This document shows positions 1-6,555 of a DNA stretch of 9,576 nucleotides, piece by piece. The stretch is from Bacteroidota bacterium (GTDB lineage Bacteria > Bacteroidota > Bacteroidia > Bacteroidales > F082): positions 1 through 9,576 of the forward strand of contig NYYH01000070.1 of NCBI GenBank assembly GCA_002686705.1, in the 5' to 3' direction. Under the pieces are notes generated by a model. It had not been told where the DNA came from. It did not search any database and was given only the letters and a program-made list of their open reading frames with translations. A program made the position numbers and the translations under genes. How positions within the stretch are numbered: position 1 is the first letter of the stretch; each line of letters starts with the position of its first letter.

Positions 1-86
1 ATATAAAAAACCTTACCAGCTTCGGGTTCACGGTAGAAAACTCCGGGGGAACTGGTCTTTATCCGGGGATATGTTCTATTTGGCAT
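1..86 (-). CDS. Tyrosine recombinase (phage/ICE-type integrase), N-terminal part only
   Basis: A minus-strand reading frame starts at the ATG at 84-86 and runs off the left edge after 28 codons. The protein begins MPNRTYPRIKTSSPGVFYRE and continues to a KVFY motif. A short basic leader, then PGVxYRE, then a (K)VFYI-like strand is the usual start of the arm-binding domain of many tyrosine-recombinase integrases. The frame stays open upstream of this ATG back to a stop near 197-199, but that part does not look like coding sequence, so the ATG is preferred. No Shine-Dalgarno sequence is visible. The catalytic domain lies outside the window, so activity cannot be judged. The family call rests on this short N-terminus plus the tRNA fragment about 180 bp away, which is the natural target of such an enzyme. 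Confidence 0.68.
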   Translation of the reverse strand, partial: MPNRTYPRIKTSSPGVFYREPEAGKVFY

Positions 87-110
87 TGTGTACTTTGGAA
101 CAGGATTTTG

Positions 111-132
111 TTTCCAACCACATTTCCAACCA
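111..132. repeat. Tandem direct repeat TTTCCAACCA with 12-bp period (possible integrase arm site)
   Basis: TTTCCAACCA occurs at 111-120 and again at 123-132, separated by CA. The pair lies between the integrase start codon and the tRNA scar, where arm-type recombinase or excisionase sites are expected. A looser tandem, GTGGTAATT/GTGGGTAATT, lies at 213-231 in the same spacer. The repeats are plain in the sequence; their role is inference. Confidence 0.4.
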
Positions 133-264
133 TAGGATAGGTATATCCTGGGTGGATTATGGGCAACTAAGGACACATAATACTCTATAACTCCTTAATT
201 TACAATGCCTAAGTGGTAATTGTGGGTAATTAGTCAAAAAGGTGGGAAACCGTATGTCTTTGTT

Positions 265-309
265 CTCATAACCCGAAGGTCATAGGTTCGAATCCTATCC
301 CCGCTACCA
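265..309 (+). tRNA. tRNA-Met(CAT) 3' fragment (partial; attachment-site scar, not a functional tRNA)
   Basis: The sequence starts with the anticodon loop CTCATAA (anticodon CAT at 267-269). It continues through CCCGA of the 3' anticodon stem, the variable region AAGGTC, a perfect 5-bp T stem ATAGG/CCTAT around TTCGAAT, the 3' acceptor strand CCCCGCT, the discriminator A and CCA (307-309). The CCC in the anticodon stem is typical of initiator tRNA-fMet. The bases upstream (about 180-264) contain neither a GGG anticodon-stem partner nor an AGCGGGG or CGCGGGG acceptor strand, so the 5' half is missing. The break at the anticodon loop matches a common crossover point of tyrosine recombinases. Confidence 0.75.
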
Positions 310-378
310 ATAGATTCATAATATATTTCAGTATTTTATAGAGACTCACTTGCCTCTAAATTAGTAGCTCATATTTTT

Positions 379-399
379 ATACCCCACGCTATACCCCAC
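379..399. repeat. Tandem direct repeat ATACCCCAC with 12-bp period, beside the tRNA scar
   Basis: ATACCCCAC occurs at 379-387 and 391-399, again with a 12-bp period, about 70 bp downstream of the truncated tRNA. It may be the second arm-site cluster of a recombinase, or the remains of another element integrated at the same tRNA. Its presence outside the predicted element boundary is unexplained. Confidence 0.3.
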
Positions 400-420
400 A
401 TACTTTTCATTTTTTCCCAA

Positions 421-576
421 CTAGTCTGTTATTTCAAACTCAGGAAGTGCAGACAAATCCTGCATGATGTTGTCTTCATCATTCCAGGCCTTAACAACTA
501 CTCCACGAGCATTCTTCCATAACTTACATCTTTGTCGAGCTTCATGAGTAATGAATCGTTTCGGAGAAATCTTCAG
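421..576 (-). pseudogene. Possible C-terminal remnant of an unrecognised protein
   Basis: On the minus strand a frame is open for 51 codons between a stop at 577-579 and the stop at 421-423, with no usable start near its beginning. The translation starts LKISPKRFITHEARQR and ends LSALPEFEITD. Its mixed, charged composition and acidic end look more protein-like than the neighbouring frames. I do not recognise a family, and the conserved C-terminal tyrosine motif of integrases is not present. It may be the tail of a decayed gene left beside the integration site, or a chance open frame. Confidence 0.25.
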
Positions 577-616
577 TCACAATCTGCATAACATCTCATT
601 ACCTAATCTCTTGATC

Positions 617-690
617 AAGGGGGGTGGGAAACAAAACAGCCCCCTTCAACTATCTAGGACATCCCGTCCCTCTACTCAGGAGGAGAATTT
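617..690 (+). repeat. Diverged intergenic repeat, copy A
   Basis: This segment aligns with 6556-6630 in the same orientation. From 631 to 676 it aligns without gaps to 6572-6617, with about 32 of 46 positions identical by hand count. Shared blocks include ACAAAA, AGCCC, ACATCC and CTCTACT. Copy A can pair 619-626 with 660-669 around a 2-base bulge, and AAGGGGG (617-623) alternatively with CCCCCTT. It lies between the tRNA scar and the end of the AT-rich operon. I do not recognise the repeat; it could be a degraded insertion-sequence end or a structured intergenic element. Confidence 0.5.
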
Positions 691-820
691 AGAAAAGAGG
701 ATTCATGAGTATCTAAGCATGGGTCCTTGGGCGGACTTTAATCCTTTTGTTGTTATTGGACAAAGAATGACTCCATCTAGATAAAATTTAAGGAGAAGTT
801 AATAAAATAAATATAATAAA

Positions 821-1918
821 TTAGAATATTGCGTTTTGAGTAAGGCTATCAAAGAATTTTAATTTATTTTGGTCAAAATATAATCGTATTCTTTCATTAT
901 ATTTTGAAAAATAATTTTTTTCTACACGTAAATATATCTCTTTTCCATTTTTAAATGTAACAACAAGAATAGTTTCAGGCCCTAAGGCTTCTACATTTAG
1001 TACATTTACATTGAGTTCTTGCATGTTCTTATTAATTTGATGAACGTACAAGTCCTCAGGCCTTATACCAATAATTATTTCATTGTCATTATATAATTGA
1101 AGATGGGGATAGTTTTTTACTGGCAATGTAATCTTATTATCAGATAAATAAAAATCAATTTTTGAATTTGATATACTGATTTTTGAATTTATTAAATTCA
1201 TGGGGGGACTTGCCAGAAAACCTGCAACAAATGTATTAACGGGATTATTATATATTTCGAGTGGTGAACCAATTTGAATAATTTCGCCACGATTTAATAT
1301 ACATATTCGATCCCCCATTGTCATCGCTTCTACTTGATCATGAGTAACATGAATAATGGTTGAATTCAATTTTCTATGGAGTTTTATTAATTCTGTTCTC
1401 ATAATACCACGCAACTTAGCATCAAGATTTGATAATGGTTCGTCAAACAAAAATGCAACCGGATCTCTAACTAATGCTCTGCCTAAAGCAACACGTTGCT
1501 GTTGTCCACCACTTAATTCTTTTGGTTTTCGAGTAAGTAAATGGTTAATTTCTAGGATTTCTGAAGTAACACTTACTCTTTTTTCAATTTCTGATTTACT
1601 GGTTTTTCTAAGTTTTAATCCAAAAGATAGATTTCCAAAAACAGACATGTGAGGGTAAAGCGCATAATTTTGAAAAACTATTGCGAGATCTCTTTCTGAG
1701 GAATCAACATTATTTACAATTTTATTATTGATTTTAATTTCACCACTAGTAATAGATTCTAAACCTGCAATCATTCTTAGTATTGTAGATTTACCACATC
1801 CCGAAGGTCCGAGAAATACGATAAATTCCCCTTCGTTAATTTTTAAACTGATGTTTTGAACAGCAGTGATATTATTGGGATAAATTTTTGTTAAATTATT
1901 TAGTTCTATTTCAGCCAT
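821..1918 (-). CDS. ABC transporter ATP-binding protein, MalK/UgpC type
   Basis: This 365-residue protein is the cytoplasmic ATPase of the importer encoded by this operon. It has Walker A GPSGCGKST (37-45), the Q-loop Gln83 in VFQNYALYP, the signature LSGGQ (135-139), Walker B VAFLFDE (154-160), the D-loop SNLDAKLR and the switch His193. After about residue 235 there is a C-terminal TOBE/OB-type region with GIRPEDL, which is diagnostic of the MalK/UgpC/MsmX group serving CUT1 sugar importers. The length is normal and all catalytic residues are present. Its start overlaps the stop of the MalF-type permease by 8 bases (ATGGCTGA), so translation is probably coupled. It is the last gene of the operon. 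The substrate cannot be read from the ATPase. Confidence 0.95.
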   Translation of the reverse strand: MAEIELNNLTKIYPNNITAVQNISLKINEGEFIVFLGPSGCGKSTILRMIAGLESITSGEIKINNKIVNNVDSSERDLAIVFQNYALYPHMSVFGNLSFGLKLRKTSKSEIEKRVSVTSEILEINHLLTRKPKELSGGQQQRVALGRALVRDPVAFLFDEPLSNLDAKLRGIMRTELIKLHRKLNSTIIHVTHDQVEAMTMGDRICILNRGEIIQIGSPLEIYNNPVNTFVAGFLASPPMNLINSKISISNSKIDFYLSDNKITLPVKNYPHLQLYNDNEIIIGIRPEDLYVHQINKNMQELNVNVLNVEALGPETILVVTFKNGKEIYLRVEKNYFSKYNERIRLYFDQNKLKFFDSLTQNAIF

Positions 1919-2798
1919 GTTTATTGGTATAATTCATATTTTTATATAAATATAAAGTAAACATTATTACAGAAAGTAACAATCCTACGGATAAAGCTGA
2001 AGCTCTACTAATATCAAGACTAAAAAAAGCTGACCTGTAAATAAAATAACTAATTAAATCAGTTGATATTCCGGGCCCTCCTTTTGTCATTATGTATATA
2101 ATATCAAACGTTTTAACAGAAAATATAATTCGTAATAAAATTGCTACAATTATAACCGGTCTCATTAATGGTAATGTTATATGAATAAAGCATTTTAAAC
2201 CTGAAGCACCGTCCATTTTGGCGGCCTCATAAGGTTCTTTGGGTAAAGCAGACAAACCAGCCAGAAGGAGTATTGTCATAAAAGAAACCTGATGCCATAT
2301 ATCTACAAATATTATTGAAACAAATGCTAAAGAATTATCTCCAAGCCAATTAAATCTATGTATATTTATAATTTTTAATAAATAATTAATTATCCCTAAT
2401 TCAGTGTGTAGTATCATTTTCCACATTAAACCCACAACAACAGGATTCATTAGTAGTGGAGCCAACATTATCAAATAATATATATTTTTAAATCTATGAA
2501 TATTGTTTAAAGATAAAGCAATAGAAAAACCAACTATTAATTCTATAAAAACTGTTAAGAAAACAAATTGAGCGGTAGTAACTACGGAATCACTAATATA
2601 ATCTTCTTCAATAACTTCATAATAATTTTCAAAACCCACAAATACATCATGGTTCGGCGTTATCAAGGTGTAATCAAAGAAGCTGGTAAGAATAGTAAAT
2701 GAAATAGGAAATATTATTATTATAATTAGAGTGGCGAGACCAGGAATTGTTAAAAAATAACCAAATAACTGGTCGCGCCTTCTGATAGTTAAATCCAT
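1911..2798 (-). CDS. ABC transporter permease, MalF/UgpA type
   Basis: This 295-residue inner-membrane protein forms one half of the translocation pore. It has a short basic N-terminus (LTIRRRDQ), about six hydrophobic segments (near 12-40, 75-98, 106-130, 158-181, 212-230 and 265-286) and the cytoplasmic EAA loop at about 188-216 (EPYEAAKMDGASG followed by ITLPLMRP) that docks on the ATPase. The C-terminal KGGPGISTDLISYFIYRSAF stretch is typical of the first permease (MalF/UgpA/ThuF) of CUT1 systems. It lies 13 bases after the solute-binding protein gene and overlaps the ATPase gene by 8 bases. The ATG at 2796-2798 is the first start after the upstream stop, and no clear Shine-Dalgarno sequence is seen. 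Confidence 0.93.
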   Translation of the reverse strand: MDLTIRRRDQLFGYFLTIPGLATLIIIIIFPISFTILTSFFDYTLITPNHDVFVGFENYYEVIEEDYISDSVVTTAQFVFLTVFIELIVGFSIALSLNNIHRFKNIYYLIMLAPLLMNPVVVGLMWKMILHTELGIINYLLKIINIHRFNWLGDNSLAFVSIIFVDIWHQVSFMTILLLAGLSALPKEPYEAAKMDGASGLKCFIHITLPLMRPVIIVAILLRIIFSVKTFDIIYIMTKGGPGISTDLISYFIYRSAFFSLDISRASALSVGLLLSVIMFTLYLYKNMNYTNKHG

Positions 2799-2811
2799 CA
2801 GTAAATTAAAT

Positions 2812-4089
2812 TTATAATTTGCCGTCTTTGACTAGCAATTTTCTATATGCTTTATTTGCTGCATTCATTGCTTCCTCTATTTCCTTTTCTCCAGTAGCAG
2901 CTAGATTTAATTCACGACCAACTTTTTCTACAAATTCAGTTGTATATGTGAAAACAGGAAATTCTTGAGCACCTGCTAAAACTTGACCTAATATAGGATA
3001 ATATGGTCTTTCCCTTAGAATATCTGGATCGTTAAATATTTTAGACTGTGTAGGAGCTCCACCTAACATTGCTCTTTTTTTTGCTATTTTGTAAGATTCA
3101 GCCCATTTAATAAAATTCCATGCCTCTTCTTTTTGCGTACTGGAATTGGGAATAGCCCAACCCCAAGCTCCATTCAATCCACCACCAGGATTTGGAGCAA
3201 TACCAATTTTTCCAACAACACTTGATGATTTTGGATCATCAAAACCGGCATACATAATATTAAATGTAGTAAGGCTATATGCATTCCCTTGAGCTACGAT
3301 ATTAAACGCTTCATCAAAACAATAGGATGCAGAGCCCTCTGGGCTATACTTAGCAATAGCTTCTTTGTAATAAGCCATTGCAGAAATAGCTGCTGCACTA
3401 TTTAATAATGGCTCACCATTATTCGCATTATATCTGCCACCTTGCGCATAAAGAAAATTTGACCAATGCATTGCAATACAATCCCCTCGTTGTCCTTGGA
3501 TTACAGTCCCAAAAAAATCATTTTTCCCATCGTTATCTTTATCTCTAGTAAAGAATTCAACCTGTTTCCAATATTCTGACCAATTTGTAGGGACTTTTAA
3601 GTCAAACCCAGTTTGAGCTTTGAAATTGGCTTTTTCATTAGGATCATTGATCAAATCTTTTCGGTAAACCATAGCCATAGAATAATTATAAAAAGGTAAC
3701 ATATATATGGTACCATCAACTCGACCTACCAAATTCATTAATGCAGGTATATAACGATTTACATTTATATTATCTCTCTTAACCAGATCGTCCAAAGGCA
3801 TAAGCCATTTTGCTTTAGTAAATTCGCCTACCCAATAAAAATCAACTACAATTAAATCATAACTACCTTGGGGAGCAATGAGTTGTGGAACCAGTTTTGT
3901 ATGCATATCAACATAACCAATGGCTTCTATTTCTACTTTTATACCAGTTTGCTGTTCAAATTCAGGTAATAGTTCTTGAAGGTACCTGGTATCAGGAACT
4001 GTTTCCATTAAGATTCTAATTGTTTTTGCATGTAAATGTGATGTGTACAAAAAAGCAAAAATGGTTGATAAGATTATTAATTTTTTCAT
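2812..4089 (-). CDS. Periplasmic family 1 solute-binding protein of a carbohydrate-type ABC importer
   Basis: This 425-residue protein captures the substrate in the periplasm and delivers it to the two permeases. The N-terminus MKKLIILSTIFAFLYTSHLHA is a typical signal peptide with likely cleavage after Ala21. No lipobox cysteine is present, so the mature protein should be soluble, as in Gram-negative bacteria. The mature part has the family 1 pattern (IRILMETVPD, ELLPEFEQQTGIKVEIE, YDLIVVDFYW, then GAWGWAIPNSS and EEAWNFIKWAE). A calcium-loop-like DKDNDGKND lies near residues 184-192, as in several sugar-binding members. The base composition is less AT-rich than in the flanking permease genes. 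No Shine-Dalgarno sequence lies directly before the ATG; a strong one lies about 60 bases upstream, in front of a 4-codon frame. The ligand is unknown. Confidence 0.93.
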   Translation of the reverse strand: MKKLIILSTIFAFLYTSHLHAKTIRILMETVPDTRYLQELLPEFEQQTGIKVEIEAIGYVDMHTKLVPQLIAPQGSYDLIVVDFYWVGEFTKAKWLMPLDDLVKRDNINVNRYIPALMNLVGRVDGTIYMLPFYNYSMAMVYRKDLINDPNEKANFKAQTGFDLKVPTNWSEYWKQVEFFTRDKDNDGKNDFFGTVIQGQRGDCIAMHWSNFLYAQGGRYNANNGEPLLNSAAAISAMAYYKEAIAKYSPEGSASYCFDEAFNIVAQGNAYSLTTFNIMYAGFDDPKSSSVVGKIGIAPNPGGGLNGAWGWAIPNSSTQKEEAWNFIKWAESYKIAKKRAMLGGAPTQSKIFNDPDILRERPYYPILGQVLAGAQEFPVFTYTTEFVEKVGRELNLAATGEKEIEEAMNAANKAYRKLLVKDGKL

Positions 4090-4130
4090 AATATTTTTTT
4101 TTGAATGATTTGTTTGGTTTATTATTATTG

Positions 4131-4156
4131 TTAGTTTTTATTCATTAACCTCCTTT
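4131..4156 (-). promoter_or_regulatory. Strong Shine-Dalgarno followed by a 4-codon leader frame before the solute-binding protein gene
   Basis: Read on the minus strand, AAAGGAGGTT (4147-4156) is followed by ATGAATAAAAACTAA (4131-4145), encoding only Met-Asn-Lys-Asn. This is the only strong ribosome-binding site in an operon whose genes otherwise lack one, and it lies 57 bases before the ATG of the solute-binding protein, which has no site of its own. It could load ribosomes that then reinitiate downstream and raise output of the binding protein, which is needed in excess. It could also be the relic of an older start. The leader frame is not in phase with the downstream gene. Confidence 0.45.
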
Positions 4157-4178
4157 CTTTAAATTTTTGTACTATAAT

Positions 4179-5027
4179 TTATTTTAATGCACCAAGTGAA
4201 AGACCACTTATTAAGTATTTTTTTATAAAAGGTAACAGTAAAAAAACAGGAATTATTGAAAAAATTGTAGCAGCAGCTAGTGGAGCTATATCAACACCTC
4301 TATGACTTTGAAAAGATGATAAACCCACTGGGATAGTATTTGTTTGTGGTCCGCTCAAAATTAAAGCTAAAATAAATTCGTTCCAACTTAAAATAAATGC
4401 TAGTAATCCTGCTGCTATTAATCCTGGAGAAGAAACTGGAATTGCTATATACAAAAAAGCTTGTAGCCTTGATGCACCATCAACCCTCGCAGCTTGTTCT
4501 AAATAAATCACATTACCTTCAAAGAAAGAAATCAATATCCAAGCTAGAAATGGTAAAGAAATGGTCACATGTGCTAAAATTAATCCAGTTATACTGTTTA
4601 ATAAATTAATTTTTAAATATAAAGTAAAAAGTGGTAATACTATTATTACTGGCGGTAATAATTGTGTTGATAAGACAATTATTCTTAATAAAGAACCACC
4701 AGTATTATAACGTGAAAAAGCATATGCCATTGATGCGGCTATAGGTAAAGCAATTGCTGTACTGCCAATTGATACAATTACACTATTTATAAAATAATTT
4801 GTAAAAGAATTATTTGTAAATATTTCAGTAAAATTATTTAAATTAAGTGTTGCCCATTCTGGTGGTATTTTATATGCGGTTACTTTATTAGTTAATGCAA
4901 CTCTTAGCAACCAAATTATTGGCAAAAATATAATTAAACTAAATAATATTAATATAAAATGTGATGTAAATTTGTTTATTTTATTCAATTTTAAATTTTT
5001 TTGATGTTTTTTCAAAAACCATATCAA
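4179..5027 (-). CDS. ABC transporter permease, MalG/UgpE type
   Basis: This 282-residue inner-membrane protein is the second pore subunit. It has six hydrophobic segments (near 22-42, 80-104, 112-138, 146-170, 198-224 and 250-270) and an EAA loop at about 175-201 (YLEQAARVDGAS followed by YIAIPVSSPG). The motif SWNEFILALILSG and the LGALK ending are hallmarks of MalG-like permeases. The ATG at 5025-5027 puts the first 47 bases inside the aminotransferase gene. An alternative TTG at 4986-4988 would reduce the overlap to 8 bases, but neither start has a ribosome-binding sequence. The N-terminus before the first membrane segment is Lys/Asn-rich, matching the AT-rich composition. It lies 89 bases before the solute-binding protein gene. 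Confidence 0.93.
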   Translation of the reverse strand: MIWFLKKHQKNLKLNKINKFTSHFILILFSLIIFLPIIWLLRVALTNKVTAYKIPPEWATLNLNNFTEIFTNNSFTNYFINSVIVSIGSTAIALPIAASMAYAFSRYNTGGSLLRIIVLSTQLLPPVIIVLPLFTLYLKINLLNSITGLILAHVTISLPFLAWILISFFEGNVIYLEQAARVDGASRLQAFLYIAIPVSSPGLIAAGLLAFILSWNEFILALILSGPQTNTIPVGLSSFQSHRGVDIAPLAAATIFSIIPVFLLLPFIKKYLISGLSLGALK

Positions 5028-6372
5028 GAATATCGATGCACTTCTTTAAATCATTTAAATCTATATTTAATGGAGGTATTAATTGCAATCTATTATGATA
5101 ATAACCTCCTTTTTCAAACAATAACCCTTCTTTCACACATAAATCTCTAATATAATTTGATTCTATTCCAGCTGGTTCTTTTGTTTTATTATTTCTTACA
5201 ATTTCTACACCAGTATAAAGTCCACAATTATCTACATAACCAATTAATTTATATTTTTTCTTTAATTTTTTGATACTTTTGAAAAAATATCTGCCTTTTT
5301 GATTTACTTGGTCTAAAAAACTTTGATTAGAAATAGTATCTAAGACATAATTACCAGCGCTACATGCTAGAGCATTTCCAGCCTGAGTTGAAACATATGC
5401 TCCTGGTGACCATGTTGAGAAAATCTTCTCTTTACCAATAATTGCTGATAATGGAAGACCACCTCCTAGAGCTTTAGAAGTACATATTATATCTGGTACT
5501 ATACCTGAATGTTGATAAGCCCACAGTTTACCACTTCTACCTAAACCATTTTGTATTTCATCAACAATTAATATCATACCATGCCTATCTGCAATTTTTC
5601 TCAAAATCTGTAAATATTCTTTTGGGGGAATATAATAACCTGCAGAACTTTGAAATGGTTCAACTAAAATTGCTGCAACATTATTTATATTGTGAAAGCC
5701 ATCAGTATATGGTGTTTCTTTGCCTTCTAACATTTGTTGAAATATTTTCAAACTATTTATATCATATCCAGGATACTTATCGTTTGGTTTCCTATATTGA
5801 TGTGGAAATGGAAAATACCCTACATCGTTATTAGGCCTAATAGGATGAAAATATTGATGAGATCCGCCCTTAGTTGTTAGTCCTGCTGTACCATATGTGA
5901 CACCATGATAATCACCAAATGCTGTTAAAATATACGGCTTTCCAGTATAATGTCTTGCGGCTCTAATGGCTAATTCTATTGCGTCAGATCCTGTCACACC
6001 AAAAACTACATTAGTTTTTTCATTAATCCCTGATTTGTTATTTAAATTTTTTGCTAATTTAATTCTTTCGGGATGTGGAAAATCAAAATAGTGAGTTAAT
6101 TTCTTAGATTGTTCAACTAAAATCCTTCTTATATTTTCATTATTATTACCTAATGAAGAAACAGAAAATCCTGACAAAAAATCTAAGTAACCATTTCCAT
6201 CACAATCATATAAATATGGACCTTCTGCTCTTTCTATAATTGGTGGAACATCAAACAAACCCATTCCAACACTTCCAATTGACTCTTGTTCAATCCAAGC
6301 AGTTAATGCCTTTTTTGATTCATTACCAAAATGTGATTTTTTTATTTTTTCTTTAGCTTCTTTTTTGTTCAT
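4981..6372 (-). CDS. Class III (omega-type) PLP-dependent aminotransferase
   Basis: This 463-residue cytoplasmic enzyme belongs to the acetylornithine/4-aminobutyrate aminotransferase family (fold type I, subgroup II). Visible residues are the cofactor-phosphate loop GSDA (128-131), the ring-stacking YHG (155-157), Glu238 in VEPFQSSAGY, Asp271 in VDEIQNGLGR that contacts the pyridine nitrogen, the Schiff-base Lys300 in TSKALGGG, Thr329 before AGNALAC, and Arg428 in RLQLIPPL, the usual carboxylate-binding arginine. The core looks intact and the length is normal. As the first gene of an importer operon it probably removes an amino group from, or adds one to, the imported compound or a product of it, with a 2-oxo acid as partner. 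The exact substrate cannot be assigned from motifs. Decarboxylase, aminomutase or racemase members of the same fold are less likely alternatives. Confidence 0.9.
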   Translation of the reverse strand: MNKKEAKEKIKKSHFGNESKKALTAWIEQESIGSVGMGLFDVPPIIERAEGPYLYDCDGNGYLDFLSGFSVSSLGNNNENIRRILVEQSKKLTHYFDFPHPERIKLAKNLNNKSGINEKTNVVFGVTGSDAIELAIRAARHYTGKPYILTAFGDYHGVTYGTAGLTTKGGSHQYFHPIRPNNDVGYFPFPHQYRKPNDKYPGYDINSLKIFQQMLEGKETPYTDGFHNINNVAAILVEPFQSSAGYYIPPKEYLQILRKIADRHGMILIVDEIQNGLGRSGKLWAYQHSGIVPDIICTSKALGGGLPLSAIIGKEKIFSTWSPGAYVSTQAGNALACSAGNYVLDTISNQSFLDQVNQKGRYFFKSIKKLKKKYKLIGYVDNCGLYTGVEIVRNNKTKEPAGIESNYIRDLCVKEGLLFEKGGYYHNRLQLIPPLNIDLNDLKKCIDILDMVFEKTSKKFKIE

Positions 6373-6399
6373 ATTTATTTAAAAATATAATTTGATTAT

Positions 6400-6415
6400 A
6401 TCTAATATGTTAGAT
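6400..6415. promoter_or_regulatory. 16-bp palindrome ATCTAA-TATG-TTAGAT, candidate operator
   Basis: Two perfect 6-base arms flank a 4-base spacer, 27 bases upstream of the aminotransferase start. If the promoter at 6431-6459 is correct, the palindrome lies just downstream of the transcription start, a classic position for a repressor. No regulator gene is in the window. AT-rich DNA gives such palindromes by chance fairly often, so the call is tentative. Confidence 0.35.
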
Positions 6416-6430
6416 TAATTGCAGTTTTTT

Positions 6431-6459
6431 ATACTATTATTTTATTTATTTTTTGTCAA
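6431..6459 (-). promoter_or_regulatory. Candidate sigma-70 promoter of the aminotransferase/ABC operon
   Basis: On the minus strand there is a perfect -35 TTGACA (6454-6459), a 17-base spacer and TAGTAT (6431-6436, four of six consensus bases). A better -10, TATAAA (6428-6433), sits at a longer 20-base spacing. Transcription would begin near 6424 and give a leader of about 50 bases before the ATG at 6370-6372. All five genes downstream run the same way with short gaps or overlaps, so one promoter could serve them all. Confidence 0.5.
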
Positions 6460-6555
6460 CATAATATATCTATCATATCAATATATCCTAGAGTTCATCT
6501 TCAAACGTAGTTATAAAACTCGTCATTAATTGTTATAATATTACATTAAAGTGAC

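Larger units (their letters stand above)
1..309. mobile_element. End of an integrative element: integrase start plus att site in a tRNA-Met 3' fragment
   Basis: An integrase gene reading leftwards is separated by about 180 bp of non-coding DNA from a truncated tRNA 3' end. When a tyrosine recombinase integrates into a tRNA gene, the intact tRNA is rebuilt at one end and a 3' fragment is left at the other, with the element on the fragment's 5' side. Here the 5' side is to the left, where the integrase lies, so the element should extend left of the window and the old chromosome should begin after 309. The spacer at 87-264 holds short direct repeats that could be recombinase arm sites. The element type (prophage, ICE or island) cannot be told from this end alone. 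Confidence 0.5.
310..820. other. 510-bp stretch without a recognisable intact gene, between tRNA scar and transporter operon
   Basis: This stretch holds the ATACCCCAC tandem, a 51-codon minus-strand open fragment (421-576) and repeat copy A (about 617-690). A 77-codon plus-strand frame (551-784) has no ribosome binding site and spans the non-coding repeat, so I do not treat it as a gene. No terminator hairpin is visible downstream of the operon's last stop at 821-823; that side is simply AT-rich. Confidence 0.5.

Noticed and set aside
265..309. A complete functional tRNA-Met
   Set aside because: The upstream bases contain no acceptor 5' strand, D arm or 5' anticodon stem that would pair with the 3' half.
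551..784. 77-codon plus-strand reading frame
   Set aside because: It has no ribosome-binding site and runs through repeat copy A, whose partner copy B hits a stop in the matching frame. The composition and lack of a recognisable fold argue against a gene.
1356..1652. 98-codon plus-strand frame opposite the ATPase gene
   Set aside because: It lies antisense to conserved ATPase motifs (Walker B and signature regions) and is explained as a shadow frame.
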